This document shows positions 45,672 to 53,546 of a stretch of 64,000 nucleotides of DNA, one piece after another. This DNA comes from MFD09286-c1 sp963701015 (GTDB taxonomy: Bacteria > Bacteroidota > Bacteroidia > Bacteroidales > DTGW01). The number at the start of each line of letters is the position of its first letter. The first letter of the stretch is position 1. Under the pieces are notes generated by a model. That model had not been told where the DNA came from. It saw nothing but the letters and a program-made list of their open reading frames with translations, and searched no databases. The translations under genes and the position numbers were made by a program. Location: the NCBI GenBank assembly GCA_963701015.1, contig OY969556.1, positions 1,116,001 to 1,180,000 on the forward strand, in the 5' to 3' direction.

Positions 45672-46940
45672 TTAGCTATTAGCTACTGGTTTAGGAGGTA
45701 CATCAAAACGAACCGTTTTATCCCAAAGATGTTTTTCCTTTTTAATATTTTCAAGATAAAAAGCTCTCAACATTACAAATATCCAAAGTTGGCAATAAGT
45801 AAAATACATAATCAACACCAATACTGCATTTTTAAAATTGTCTTCCCTGTCGAATGATAGTGCCAGCATTATTTCAAATAAAAACAAAAAGAAAGCTGTT
45901 ATCCATACAACTGTGAACGGACCTGGCAGTGGAATGCTAATTAATCCGAATAAACTGGAAAAAAATAATATATCGGATAATAATATAGCAACAAAAAATA
46001 CATAATACAATGCTAGAGTATAAAGCAAATCAAAACGCATCCTTTTGTTTTTGAAATAAGGAATTAGTTTCATAAACTTTGAGATTACATAATTATTACC
46101 TCTTACCCAACGAACGCGTTGTTTTATCCAAACTTTCCAGGTTTCTGGTTCTTGTTCGTAAGTAATGGCATAAGGAATAAATTTAATCATATAACCATGT
46201 TCGTAAATTCGAATACTTAATTCCGAATCTTCAGTTAACGCTTCTTCGTCCCAACCATTTAATTCTTTTATAAGCCAGTGCCACATTACAAAATTTGTTC
46301 CCGGTAATGTTGCAATTTTATGCATTTGCCATCGTCCGGCTTGCAGCATTGACTGAAAACTTAGTGTTTCAATATTTATAAAACGAGTTAATAAATTACG
46401 GTTTTTATTTACAGTTCTGAACTTGCCGATAACAGCGCCTAATTCTTTATGTGATACAAGCTGTGCAACCAAATAATGCAATGCCATTGGATCAGGAGTA
46501 TTATCGGCATCGTAAATTGCAATTACATCGGATGTAACTTGTTTTACACCTAAATTCAGTGCCCTTGATTTACCTTTACCACCCTGACCTGCAGGTACAT
46601 TAAAAAGAACAACCCTTGCGTCCTTTTGGGCGTAACTTTCTATAATATCTTTTGTAGCATCTTTTGAGCCATCATTGATAACCATAATTTTTAATTTATC
46701 CTTCGGATAATTCATATTTAACATGGCCTCAATGGTATTACCAATTACCTTTTCCTCATTATGAGCAGGGATTAATATAGTGCAAGTAGGAAAATCAAAA
46801 GTTTGTTTGTCAACTTCCTTTTTTTCCTTTAATGATTTTATAAAATTGCTATAGCCATAAACACTAAATATAAACTGGTAACCAATCATAAACCAAATCA
46901 ATATAACGGTAACCAGAAATAGGACTTCTAAAATTGACAT
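45672..46940 (-). CDS. Processive family 2 glycosyltransferase, PgaC/NodC/BcsA-like
   Basis: A 422-residue inner-membrane synthase. One N-terminal membrane helix (about 5-28) and several at the C terminus (about 310-405) flank a cytoplasmic GT-A domain. The full processive signature is present: LIPAHNEEKVI (57-67), DADNTPD (144-150), TEDSE (236-240, catalytic base Asp238) and QRVRW (274-278, QxxRW). This matches poly-N-acetylglucosamine, hyaluronan and cellulose-type synthases. It is the last gene of the operon, 72 bases after the deacetylase-hydrolase gene. The polymer is unknown; the UDP-GlcNAc epimerase gene suggests an amino sugar. Confidence 0.88.
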   Translation of the reverse strand: MSILEVLFLVTVILIWFMIGYQFIFSVYGYSNFIKSLKEKKEVDKQTFDFPTCTILIPAHNEEKVIGNTIEAMLNMNYPKDKLKIMVINDGSKDATKDIIESYAQKDARVVLFNVPAGQGGKGKSRALNLGVKQVTSDVIAIYDADNTPDPMALHYLVAQLVSHKELGAVIGKFRTVNKNRNLLTRFINIETLSFQSMLQAGRWQMHKIATLPGTNFVMWHWLIKELNGWDEEALTEDSELSIRIYEHGYMIKFIPYAITYEQEPETWKVWIKQRVRWVRGNNYVISKFMKLIPYFKNKRMRFDLLYTLALYYVFFVAILLSDILFFSSLFGLISIPLPGPFTVVWITAFFLFLFEIMLALSFDREDNFKNAVLVLIMYFTYCQLWIFVMLRAFYLENIKKEKHLWDKTVRFDVPPKPVANS

Positions 46941-47012
46941 ATTTTATTTTATTAGTTAGTCTTTCAAAAGTTTTATAATTCAATATTTCATAAAAATTAA
47001 TTTTTCATCGTT

Positions 47013-50000
47013 TTATTTTTCGAGCCTGCGACGGAAAATTTTAAGCATCACAAACATAATAAATAAAGCCAAAACAGCAACCAAGCCGTAAATAGCTATG
47101 GCACTTATTGACCATAAACTTGTAATATTGAGTCCATAACTAAATTTATCACCGGTTTCAATTACAACTTTGTGCTGTCCAACCGGAAGAAAAACGGTAA
47201 AACAATCGTTTCCACTTAATACATCGAATTTAATAGATTTCCCGTCAACAAGTATTGTTGTTGGTTTACTATTTAAAGCAACAAGTGCTTTTTCAGTTGA
47301 TATATATTTAAAACTTACCCTGCGCATATCATAATTGATGCTTAAAATATTTCCTGAAAAAGATAATACCTGTGGTTGTAATGTTACCGTGGAAAATCCC
47401 GGAAATCCATTTGAATTTAAAATAATTTTATGGTTACCTGCAGTAATTAAAAAAGTATTGTCACGATATCCTTCAACGGGTTGCCCGTCAACATTTATAA
47501 TTTTAATATTTGCAGGTAATTTTAATGTGAAAGCATACGGAGAATTAACAACATAGCCATTTTCTGTAACCCTGTATTTTACATCAGACGAACTGGCATA
47601 AGGAAAAAAGAACATATCCTGTGGGTTAACTGATTCTTCGCTATAAATTGTAAATCTTGGAGCTCCAATAGAAGCACAATTGATTAACTGGTAACTTTCA
47701 ATACCAGTTTGTCTTAACGTTGGAAATGGTGTAACATCTTCTCTTTTCCTGAAATTTAAAATATTTAAGTCAATGAGTAATTTGGATGAATCGGCAATTT
47801 GACTTTTATAATACTTTCCAAACTCAATATACCTTGATGGATCAGTTGACCATTTACTTTCAGGGTCTTCCGCTTGTAGAAGAAATCCATATTTTTTTTG
47901 CAATTCAATAATTTTATCAGAACTACCTCCGTCATATTCTTCAATCTCTGGTGAAAAGTGAGTATCCATAAAAGTCACCATTACATTGAAACCAGGTTTA
48001 TCACGTTTAAATTTATAAATTGCTTGTAAAAGTTTGTCGGATACGCTAGAAATCTTGTCAACCCTATATTTTACAAGTTCTTCTTTAGCTAAATTATTCT
48101 TTTTCCAATAATAATCTGAATTCTGATCGAAAACCTGAATTGGATCAAACCCATACATATTTTTGAATTCTTTTCGTGCAGATGGATGCATTGGTGTGAA
48201 TAACTTTGGATCATCAAAGCCTTTGCCTGATTCAAAATACATTTCACCAATATTTACACCGTCCCAATCATAAGCTTTTAGAATACTAAGATATTCCGAA
48301 ACCATTGCTGTGAGACATTTTTTATCTGTCATAGCAACCGGGTAACGCCATGATGGGCGCACATCTTCGTTCAGATAATTTTTTTCACGCCATTCAGGAT
48401 GTTTTTCCCAGAACTTTTGATTAACCTGAGGGGGTTCAATCCATGCATAAACCAGTATTCCATTGGCATGTGCAAGATGGATTACACGGGCATAGTCATA
48501 ATTATATTTTTGATATTCATGCCATCCTGCAATATGTACAACCCTAATTCCTGATTTAACCCATGTTTTTATTAAATTTTCAACGCTTATATTTTGTCTG
48601 TATCCAGGATCAAAATAAAAATCAAGATTTTCTCTTCGGAATACAGGTTGAATTTGAAAATATTTTTTCACATATTCCAGGGCATAAGGAAAAGTACTGT
48701 ATCCATTTGGTGTATGCTGATCGAACCAGGTGTTAAAAAACAATATTTTTCCTTTACCATAAGGTCTTCCCATAGCCGCAGTTAATCCGGAGTTTACATC
48801 ATCGCAAAAAATTACGTCATTTTCTGCATGATCGAATTTATTAACCAACTGTCCATATTTCCAGTTTATAAATTCATTTGGATAAAGTTCATCGCGCACA
48901 ATTTCAATGCGTGATTCATTATTATAAAATCGAACGCCAAGTTTTTCTATTAATTTATTCCGCCTGTCAGTAATTAAATTACCACCATTTTTTAAATATC
49001 GTGCAATTTTGTCATAATCAAAATAGGGCAATGAGTCAACACTTGAATATGGGACTATTAATAAATTTATATCTTTTAAATCCAATATTTGTCCACTAAA
49101 AATAGTATCAACAGGGATATTCAAAGACTTAAAAATATTTACGAATGAACATTGGTCGTAATATGCAGCACCTTTTGCGTATTGGTTCCAGCAAATTTTT
49201 ATCCGAGGTAGCTCCCAGTTTTTTTCTCCAACAAAATCGATATATTTTTCATCAATTTCATGTACAATTTTATCCTTAAGTGAAGGTTCTTTAGTTTGAT
49301 AATCAATTCCTTCTGCCAGATACATTTCACCTGGTTTAAGTTTAGGCTCGTTTGTAACAATTCCATTTATTCTTTCAGGAGAAAATAATTTCCGAGTTAT
49401 ATTTCCGTCCTGATCGAAATATATTTCATGCAGAAATGAGTTGTCGAGTTTTATTGAATACTTTTCATCTCCGGTAATAATTACTTTGTCATGAACTTTG
49501 ACAATATTATTATATTCACTTAAATCAAGAAAATCATATCCCTGGGCTTTTAAACCATCTATTAAATGTCTAAGAAGTTTAGGGTTTAGGAATGGGTGAT
49601 AAAAACAAGAAGCAATACCATCACGCATATGATGAACATATTTTGATCCGTTAATTATTTTATCAACACTTACCATACTACTGTCCAAATTCGGGTTTAA
49701 TGGAACATAGCCAAGTTCTTCAGGGTAAATGGTCTGACCATAAATGTCTTTATTAATAATATATGGGAAATATTGACCATAATCGAAATTTTCGATTGCT
49801 AGCCTTTGTTCAACAGCTGTGCTAAAATATTTGGCAACAACTTTGTATGTCATATTTGATGCAGTATAATGTGGTGTTTCCCATGCTATAGGATACAATC
49901 CGTTTTTCAGGAACTCATCTAAACCACTTTCAATCCTGCGTGAAATATCTTCTTCGTTTTCATCGTGAATAGGCCTTTTGGCATTATCGTCCCAAAATTC

Positions 50001-50951
50001 AAAGTCCTCTGTTGAAACTCCTCTATATTGGTGAGTTACACCATGCATAACAATATTTCCACCATTTTGGACCATATATTTTAAAGCATCTACTAATTCT
50101 GGTTTATCGGTTAATCTAACTCTTCTGTCCTCAATAGGGTTAACATATATAGGAACTACTCCAACAAGAAACGGGATTTTGTATTCGGCCAGAATATCGG
50201 CAATTTCGCGTAACCTGTCAGGGTTGTTTAAAGCTGTAACATCTTCAATTCGAATGATTGCATGGTGTGAAACAGGGTGCAATTCATTTAACATTTCATG
50301 AAGTTTATCAGCAAATAAAAGGTATCGGTCTTTTTCATCTGCTCCTAAAAATGGCAAATCGGCAACATAAATAAAATTTCCCGATTTAATAATATAGGGT
50401 GTTTCAGCTTTTGATTTTTTATTAATTGCCGTTGCCCATATTTCGACCTTTTTATTAAGAATCTTCACCAGATTAATATCTGATGTTCCTTTATCAAATG
50501 TGAAATCAGAAGATTTAACCGCATCAAACTTGCTTCTTTTAACTGAATCAGTAATAATAAAACCGAAACGTGAATTGAAATCTTTAGTTTTACTTAAATT
50601 TTCAAGTCCAGCGTTTATCCATATTACTTCTTTTGAAGTGTTTATTACATCATTTCCAAATACATCAGGGACTTTATAACCACCTGAATAACCAACGTAG
50701 ATTATAACATTATATTTATCAATGTCATGTTCTTTGTAATCTGCTACACCATATATAGTAATATCAGTATTAAAATGTCCAAGTAATTGTACCATTTCCC
50801 TGCCCATTGCTGTGGCTTTACTACCAAATGAAGCTTTGTTATCATAATGGTTTTCAACTAAAACAAGTACTTTTTTAAGTGGGTAATTTTCGCAATATCC
50901 AATTTTAGTTGACAATATTAATATCAACAAATACAAAAAAATCTTTTTCAT
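47013..50951 (-). CDS. Giant membrane-anchored polysaccharide deacetylase-glycoside hydrolase (PelA/PgaB-like layout)
   Basis: A 1312-residue exported protein. Signal peptide about 1-20. An alpha/beta domain (25-225) precedes a DUF2334/DUF2194-like polysaccharide deacetylase (about 228-480): metal-site candidates Asp237 (RIEDV), His303 and His307 (MHGVTH), plus WETPHY and YHPF. A glutamine-amidotransferase-like domain (about 580-770) follows. Then comes a GHL10/PgaB-C-like TIM barrel (about 775-1060) with YFDPGYRQ, HIAGWHEY, YAWIEPPQVN and WDGVNIGEMYFE. Immunoglobulin-like segments follow (about 1110-1270), then a C-terminal helix (1281-1305) and RRRLEK, so the product is anchored facing the periplasm. 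PelA and PgaB pair deacetylase and hydrolase activities in the same way to modify and cut exopolysaccharide. Domain calls are by pattern. Confidence 0.8.
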   Translation of the reverse strand: MKKIFLYLLILILSTKIGYCENYPLKKVLVLVENHYDNKASFGSKATAMGREMVQLLGHFNTDITIYGVADYKEHDIDKYNVIIYVGYSGGYKVPDVFGNDVINTSKEVIWINAGLENLSKTKDFNSRFGFIITDSVKRSKFDAVKSSDFTFDKGTSDINLVKILNKKVEIWATAINKKSKAETPYIIKSGNFIYVADLPFLGADEKDRYLLFADKLHEMLNELHPVSHHAIIRIEDVTALNNPDRLREIADILAEYKIPFLVGVVPIYVNPIEDRRVRLTDKPELVDALKYMVQNGGNIVMHGVTHQYRGVSTEDFEFWDDNAKRPIHDENEEDISRRIESGLDEFLKNGLYPIAWETPHYTASNMTYKVVAKYFSTAVEQRLAIENFDYGQYFPYIINKDIYGQTIYPEELGYVPLNPNLDSSMVSVDKIINGSKYVHHMRDGIASCFYHPFLNPKLLRHLIDGLKAQGYDFLDLSEYNNIVKVHDKVIITGDEKYSIKLDNSFLHEIYFDQDGNITRKLFSPERINGIVTNEPKLKPGEMYLAEGIDYQTKEPSLKDKIVHEIDEKYIDFVGEKNWELPRIKICWNQYAKGAAYYDQCSFVNIFKSLNIPVDTIFSGQILDLKDINLLIVPYSSVDSLPYFDYDKIARYLKNGGNLITDRRNKLIEKLGVRFYNNESRIEIVRDELYPNEFINWKYGQLVNKFDHAENDVIFCDDVNSGLTAAMGRPYGKGKILFFNTWFDQHTPNGYSTFPYALEYVKKYFQIQPVFRRENLDFYFDPGYRQNISVENLIKTWVKSGIRVVHIAGWHEYQKYNYDYARVIHLAHANGILVYAWIEPPQVNQKFWEKHPEWREKNYLNEDVRPSWRYPVAMTDKKCLTAMVSEYLSILKAYDWDGVNIGEMYFESGKGFDDPKLFTPMHPSARKEFKNMYGFDPIQVFDQNSDYYWKKNNLAKEELVKYRVDKISSVSDKLLQAIYKFKRDKPGFNVMVTFMDTHFSPEIEEYDGGSSDKIIELQKKYGFLLQAEDPESKWSTDPSRYIEFGKYYKSQIADSSKLLIDLNILNFRKREDVTPFPTLRQTGIESYQLINCASIGAPRFTIYSEESVNPQDMFFFPYASSSDVKYRVTENGYVVNSPYAFTLKLPANIKIINVDGQPVEGYRDNTFLITAGNHKIILNSNGFPGFSTVTLQPQVLSFSGNILSINYDMRRVSFKYISTEKALVALNSKPTTILVDGKSIKFDVLSGNDCFTVFLPVGQHKVVIETGDKFSYGLNITSLWSISAIAIYGLVAVLALFIMFVMLKIFRRRLEK

Positions 50952-50980
50952 TAAATAATACTTATGGTTATATAACTAAA

Positions 50981-52138
50981 TTAATGAGGAATAAACTCAT
51001 CAACCTTTTCGTTTGAAATGCCAAAATAATTTTTAATTATTTTTATTGTACGTTCTGCGCTGTGTCCATCACCATAAGGATTTACAGCATTAGCCATTTT
51101 TTTATATTCCAATGGATTCTCAATTAAATCCAAAGCTGTTTTAAATATTTTTTCTTCATCAAGCCCTACCAGCTTAACGGTTCCATAATCAACAGCATCA
51201 GGTCGTTCAGTAACAGTGCGTAAAACAAGAATTGGAATTCCAAAATGTGGACCTTCTTCCTGAACACCTCCAGAATCAGTTAAAATGAGGAACGATTTTG
51301 CCATAATGTTCACAAAATCGAGATAGTCTAATGGTTCAATAAGTGAAACATTTTTAACTCCCTGTAATATGGGATAAACGACATCTCGAACAATTGGGTT
51401 CATATGAACCGGAAATACAAAATGAAAATTACTGTACTTTTCAGCCAAACGTTTAACAGCTTTACAGGCACCCTGCATTGGTTCTCCCCAATTTTCACGG
51501 CGGTGCATTGTAATGAGTACTATTTTTTGACCTGATTGACTTATTGTATCTAATTCAGGTACAGTAAATTTGTAATTATTTTGAACTGAATATTGAAGTG
51601 CATCTACCACCGTATTTCCTGTAACAAAAATGGTTTTTGGATCAACATTTTCTTTTAATAAAGATTGTCGAGCTGTTTCAGTAGGAGCAAAATGCAAATC
51701 AGTTATAACACCTGTAATTCTACGGTTAATTTCTTCTGGAAATGGATTCGCCCTGTCATTGGTACGCAAACCTGCTTCCACATGTCCAACAGGAATTTGA
51801 CGGTAAAACGATGCAAGGCTTCCAATACATGTTGTTGAAGTATCACCCTGAACGAGAACCATATCAGGCTTTTCATTTACCAAAATTTCATCCAACCCGG
51901 TTATAATTTTTGCAGTTAAACTGGCAAGGGTTTGCTTTGGTGCCATAATATCCAAATCGTAATCGGGTTTTATTTTAAAAACCTCCAATACCTGATCGAG
52001 CATTTGACGATGTTGCGCTGTTGCAATATTCAAAACTTTAAAATGTTCAGGATATTTTTGAAGTTCCAGGATAATTGGTGCCTGCTTTATAGTATCGGGT
52101 CTGGTACCAAAAATTACTGCAATTTTTTTTTGGTTCAT
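50981..52138 (-). CDS. wecB: UDP-N-acetylglucosamine 2-epimerase (non-hydrolysing)
   Basis: Interconverts UDP-GlcNAc and UDP-ManNAc, supplying precursors for surface polysaccharide. ATG at 52138 gives MNQKKIAVIFGTRPDTIK; a GTG ten codons upstream overlaps the probable promoter box and is not used. Motifs include GTRPDTIK (10-17), VQGDTSTT, GHVEAGLRT, NPFPEEINRR and TDSGGVQEEGP. About 385 residues, as usual. It is the first gene of the minus-strand operon, 29 bases before the deacetylase-hydrolase gene. Confidence 0.95.
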   Translation of the reverse strand: MNQKKIAVIFGTRPDTIKQAPIILELQKYPEHFKVLNIATAQHRQMLDQVLEVFKIKPDYDLDIMAPKQTLASLTAKIITGLDEILVNEKPDMVLVQGDTSTTCIGSLASFYRQIPVGHVEAGLRTNDRANPFPEEINRRITGVITDLHFAPTETARQSLLKENVDPKTIFVTGNTVVDALQYSVQNNYKFTVPELDTISQSGQKIVLITMHRRENWGEPMQGACKAVKRLAEKYSNFHFVFPVHMNPIVRDVVYPILQGVKNVSLIEPLDYLDFVNIMAKSFLILTDSGGVQEEGPHFGIPILVLRTVTERPDAVDYGTVKLVGLDEEKIFKTALDLIENPLEYKKMANAVNPYGDGHSAERTIKIIKNYFGISNEKVDEFIPH

Positions 52139-52167
52139 TGATAAATTTTTGTTAAAAAATGAAGGCA

Positions 52168-52175
52168 CAAATATA
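52168..52175 (-). promoter_or_regulatory. Possible -7 box of the exopolysaccharide operon
   Basis: On the minus strand 52175-52168 reads TATATTTG, fitting TAnnTTTG, 30 bases before the wecB ATG. No clear -33 TTG. If used, transcription starts downstream of the GTG at 52168, which supports the ATG at 52138 as start. Confidence 0.4.
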
Positions 52176-52317
52176 TTTTATCTATTGTTCATAAAATTCA
52201 TTTATACCCAAAAAAAAGAATAAATAAATTTTGCTATTTATGTTTTTTTGTGAAATTTATTGTTTATGAGCTATTAAAATTAACTTTTTTCTTTTTTCAT
52301 TTTCTTCAATTTAATCG

Positions 52318-52325
52318 TATATTTG
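52318..52325 (+). promoter_or_regulatory. Possible -7 box of the lysine-rich protein gene
   Basis: TATATTTG fits TAnnTTTG and stands 28 bases before the ATG. The -33 region is T-rich but has no TTG. Tentative. Confidence 0.35.
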
Positions 52326-52353
52326 ATTAATATGTACAATAAAAATTCGAAAC

Positions 52354-52707
52354 ATGAAAAAAGTTATTATTTACCTAGTTACGTTTATTTTTGTAATGAG
52401 CCTGGGAATCGCGAATTTATCTTCTCAGGAAGGGGACTCCATGAAAAAAGATACTAAAGTAAAAAAAGAAGCCCCGAAAAAAGAAAATTCCAAAAAAGAA
52501 AACTCAAAAAAGGAACCGGTAAAAAAAGAGCCTAAAAAAAAGGAACCTAAGAAGAAAGAACACAAGAAAAAAGAACCTAAGAAAAAAACAGAGAAAAAAG
52601 TTACTGAAAAGAAGTCTTCAAAGGAAAAAGAAGAAAAGGCTGAAAAAGCAAAGACTGAAAAGTCGGAAAAACCAGAAAAAACAGAAGAACAACCTGATAC
52701 TAAATAA
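52354..52707 (+). CDS. Secreted lysine/glutamate-rich low-complexity protein
   Basis: 117 residues. A signal peptide (about 1-25, ending NLSSQ) is followed by a mature chain made almost entirely of Lys, Glu and Pro with a few Ser, Thr and Ala. A K-K-E-P-K-K pattern recurs at least seven times between residues 40 and 80; a more mixed E/K stretch follows, ending in DTK. It is strongly basic and probably disordered. It resembles the tails of histone H1-like or KKEPK-repeat surface proteins only in composition. A strong terminator follows it, then a SET-domain gene. Function unknown. Confidence 0.75.
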   Translation: MKKVIIYLVTFIFVMSLGIANLSSQEGDSMKKDTKVKKEAPKKENSKKENSKKEPVKKEPKKKEPKKKEHKKKEPKKKTEKKVTEKKSSKEKEEKAEKAKTEKSEKPEKTEEQPDTK

Positions 52708-52738
52708 AGGTTTAAATTTGATAATGAAATATAAAAGG

Positions 52739-52768
52739 CTGTCTGATTTAATTTCAGGCAGTTTTTTT
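52739..52768 (+). terminator. Intrinsic terminator after the lysine-rich protein gene
   Basis: CTGTCTGA (52739-52746) pairs with TCAGGCAG (52754-52761), one G-U pair, 7-base loop, and seven T's follow (52762-52768). Canonical Rho-independent terminator. It separates this gene from the SET gene, which starts 25 bases further on. Confidence 0.85.
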
Positions 52769-52792
52769 ATTTTAATAATTTTATATTTTTAA

Positions 52793-53242
52793 ATGAGAAA
52801 ATCAGAAAATATTAAAATATGCTTATCTCCCGATGGAATAAACGCTAAGGAGTCAGATTATTTATTTGTTGCAAAATCACAAATTCCTGATTCCGGTAAT
52901 GGTTTATTTACTTCAATACCTATTTATAAAGATGAGATTATTGCTGTATTTAAAGGTGAATTACTTTCATCTGTTGAGGCAAAAAAAAGAAGTGAATATA
53001 ACAATGATAAGTATTTTATTAATATGCCAGATGGTTCAGTTCTCGATTCAATGCATGTTAAATGTTTCGCGAAATATGCCAATGATTCAAATGGTTATAT
53101 TAAATCAAAGTTCAACACTAATGCTTATATTGCTTTTGATGATGCTGAAAATATTTGCATTGTTGCCAATAAAAATATCAAATCGGGTGAAGAGGTTTTT
53201 TGCACCTATGGTAGAAAATACTGGGAAAAACATTCCAACTAA
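52793..53242 (+). CDS. SET-domain protein, putative lysine methyltransferase
   Basis: A 149-residue protein consisting of a single SET domain, the S-adenosylmethionine-dependent lysine methyltransferase fold best known from eukaryotic histone methylation. Visible elements: the N-terminal VAKSQIPDSGNGLFTSIPI, the KYANDSNGYIKSKFNTNAYI region (in place of the RFINHSC pseudoknot element) and the C-terminal IKSGEEVFCTYGRKYW, with the catalytic-type Tyr. There is no signal peptide, so it is cytoplasmic. Bacterial SET proteins are widespread but sparse; known substrates include histone-like and ribosomal proteins. Target here unknown. Confidence 0.88.
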   Translation: MRKSENIKICLSPDGINAKESDYLFVAKSQIPDSGNGLFTSIPIYKDEIIAVFKGELLSSVEAKKRSEYNNDKYFINMPDGSVLDSMHVKCFAKYANDSNGYIKSKFNTNAYIAFDDAENICIVANKNIKSGEEVFCTYGRKYWEKHSN

Positions 53243-53546
53243 TCTTATTTATAAATACTGCTGATTCGTAAAATTATTTTAATATCTATACAACACATTC
53301 TTTCCAAAACTTACTAGAATTAACACATTGGGCTTATTGCTATTCGCCCCAAAATTTTAGTATTAATCCCAAATTTAATTGGTTTGCCACTAATTGACCA
53401 TTGTTTAGCCCATAACGGTCAATATAGGTAAAATAGTAAAATACCTTTGATTACAATTACTAATCAATTATGATTATTCTTAATTAAACGATTTTGCGGG
53501 AGATTGATTGTAATGCCAAATATTTCAATTTTATAAGATTTCAAGA
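53243..53546. other. Intergenic region between the SET gene and the 606-residue protein gene
   Basis: 304 bases with no credible gene, tRNA or strong hairpin seen. It should contain the promoter of the downstream gene, but no TAnnTTTG box with a good -33 partner is evident. Confidence 0.55.

Noticed and set aside
45672..52138. Cellulose synthase (bcs) operon
   Set aside because: No PilZ domain, BcsB or cellulase-type BcsZ is present, and the neighbouring deacetylase and epimerase point to an amino-sugar polymer.
52138..52168. GTG start of wecB
   Set aside because: It overlaps a probable -7 box, and the family begins at the downstream ATG.
52866..53264. 132-codon open frame overlapping the SET gene in another frame
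   Set aside because: The SET frame has clear motifs; the other is a shadow with leucine- and methionine-rich random sequence.
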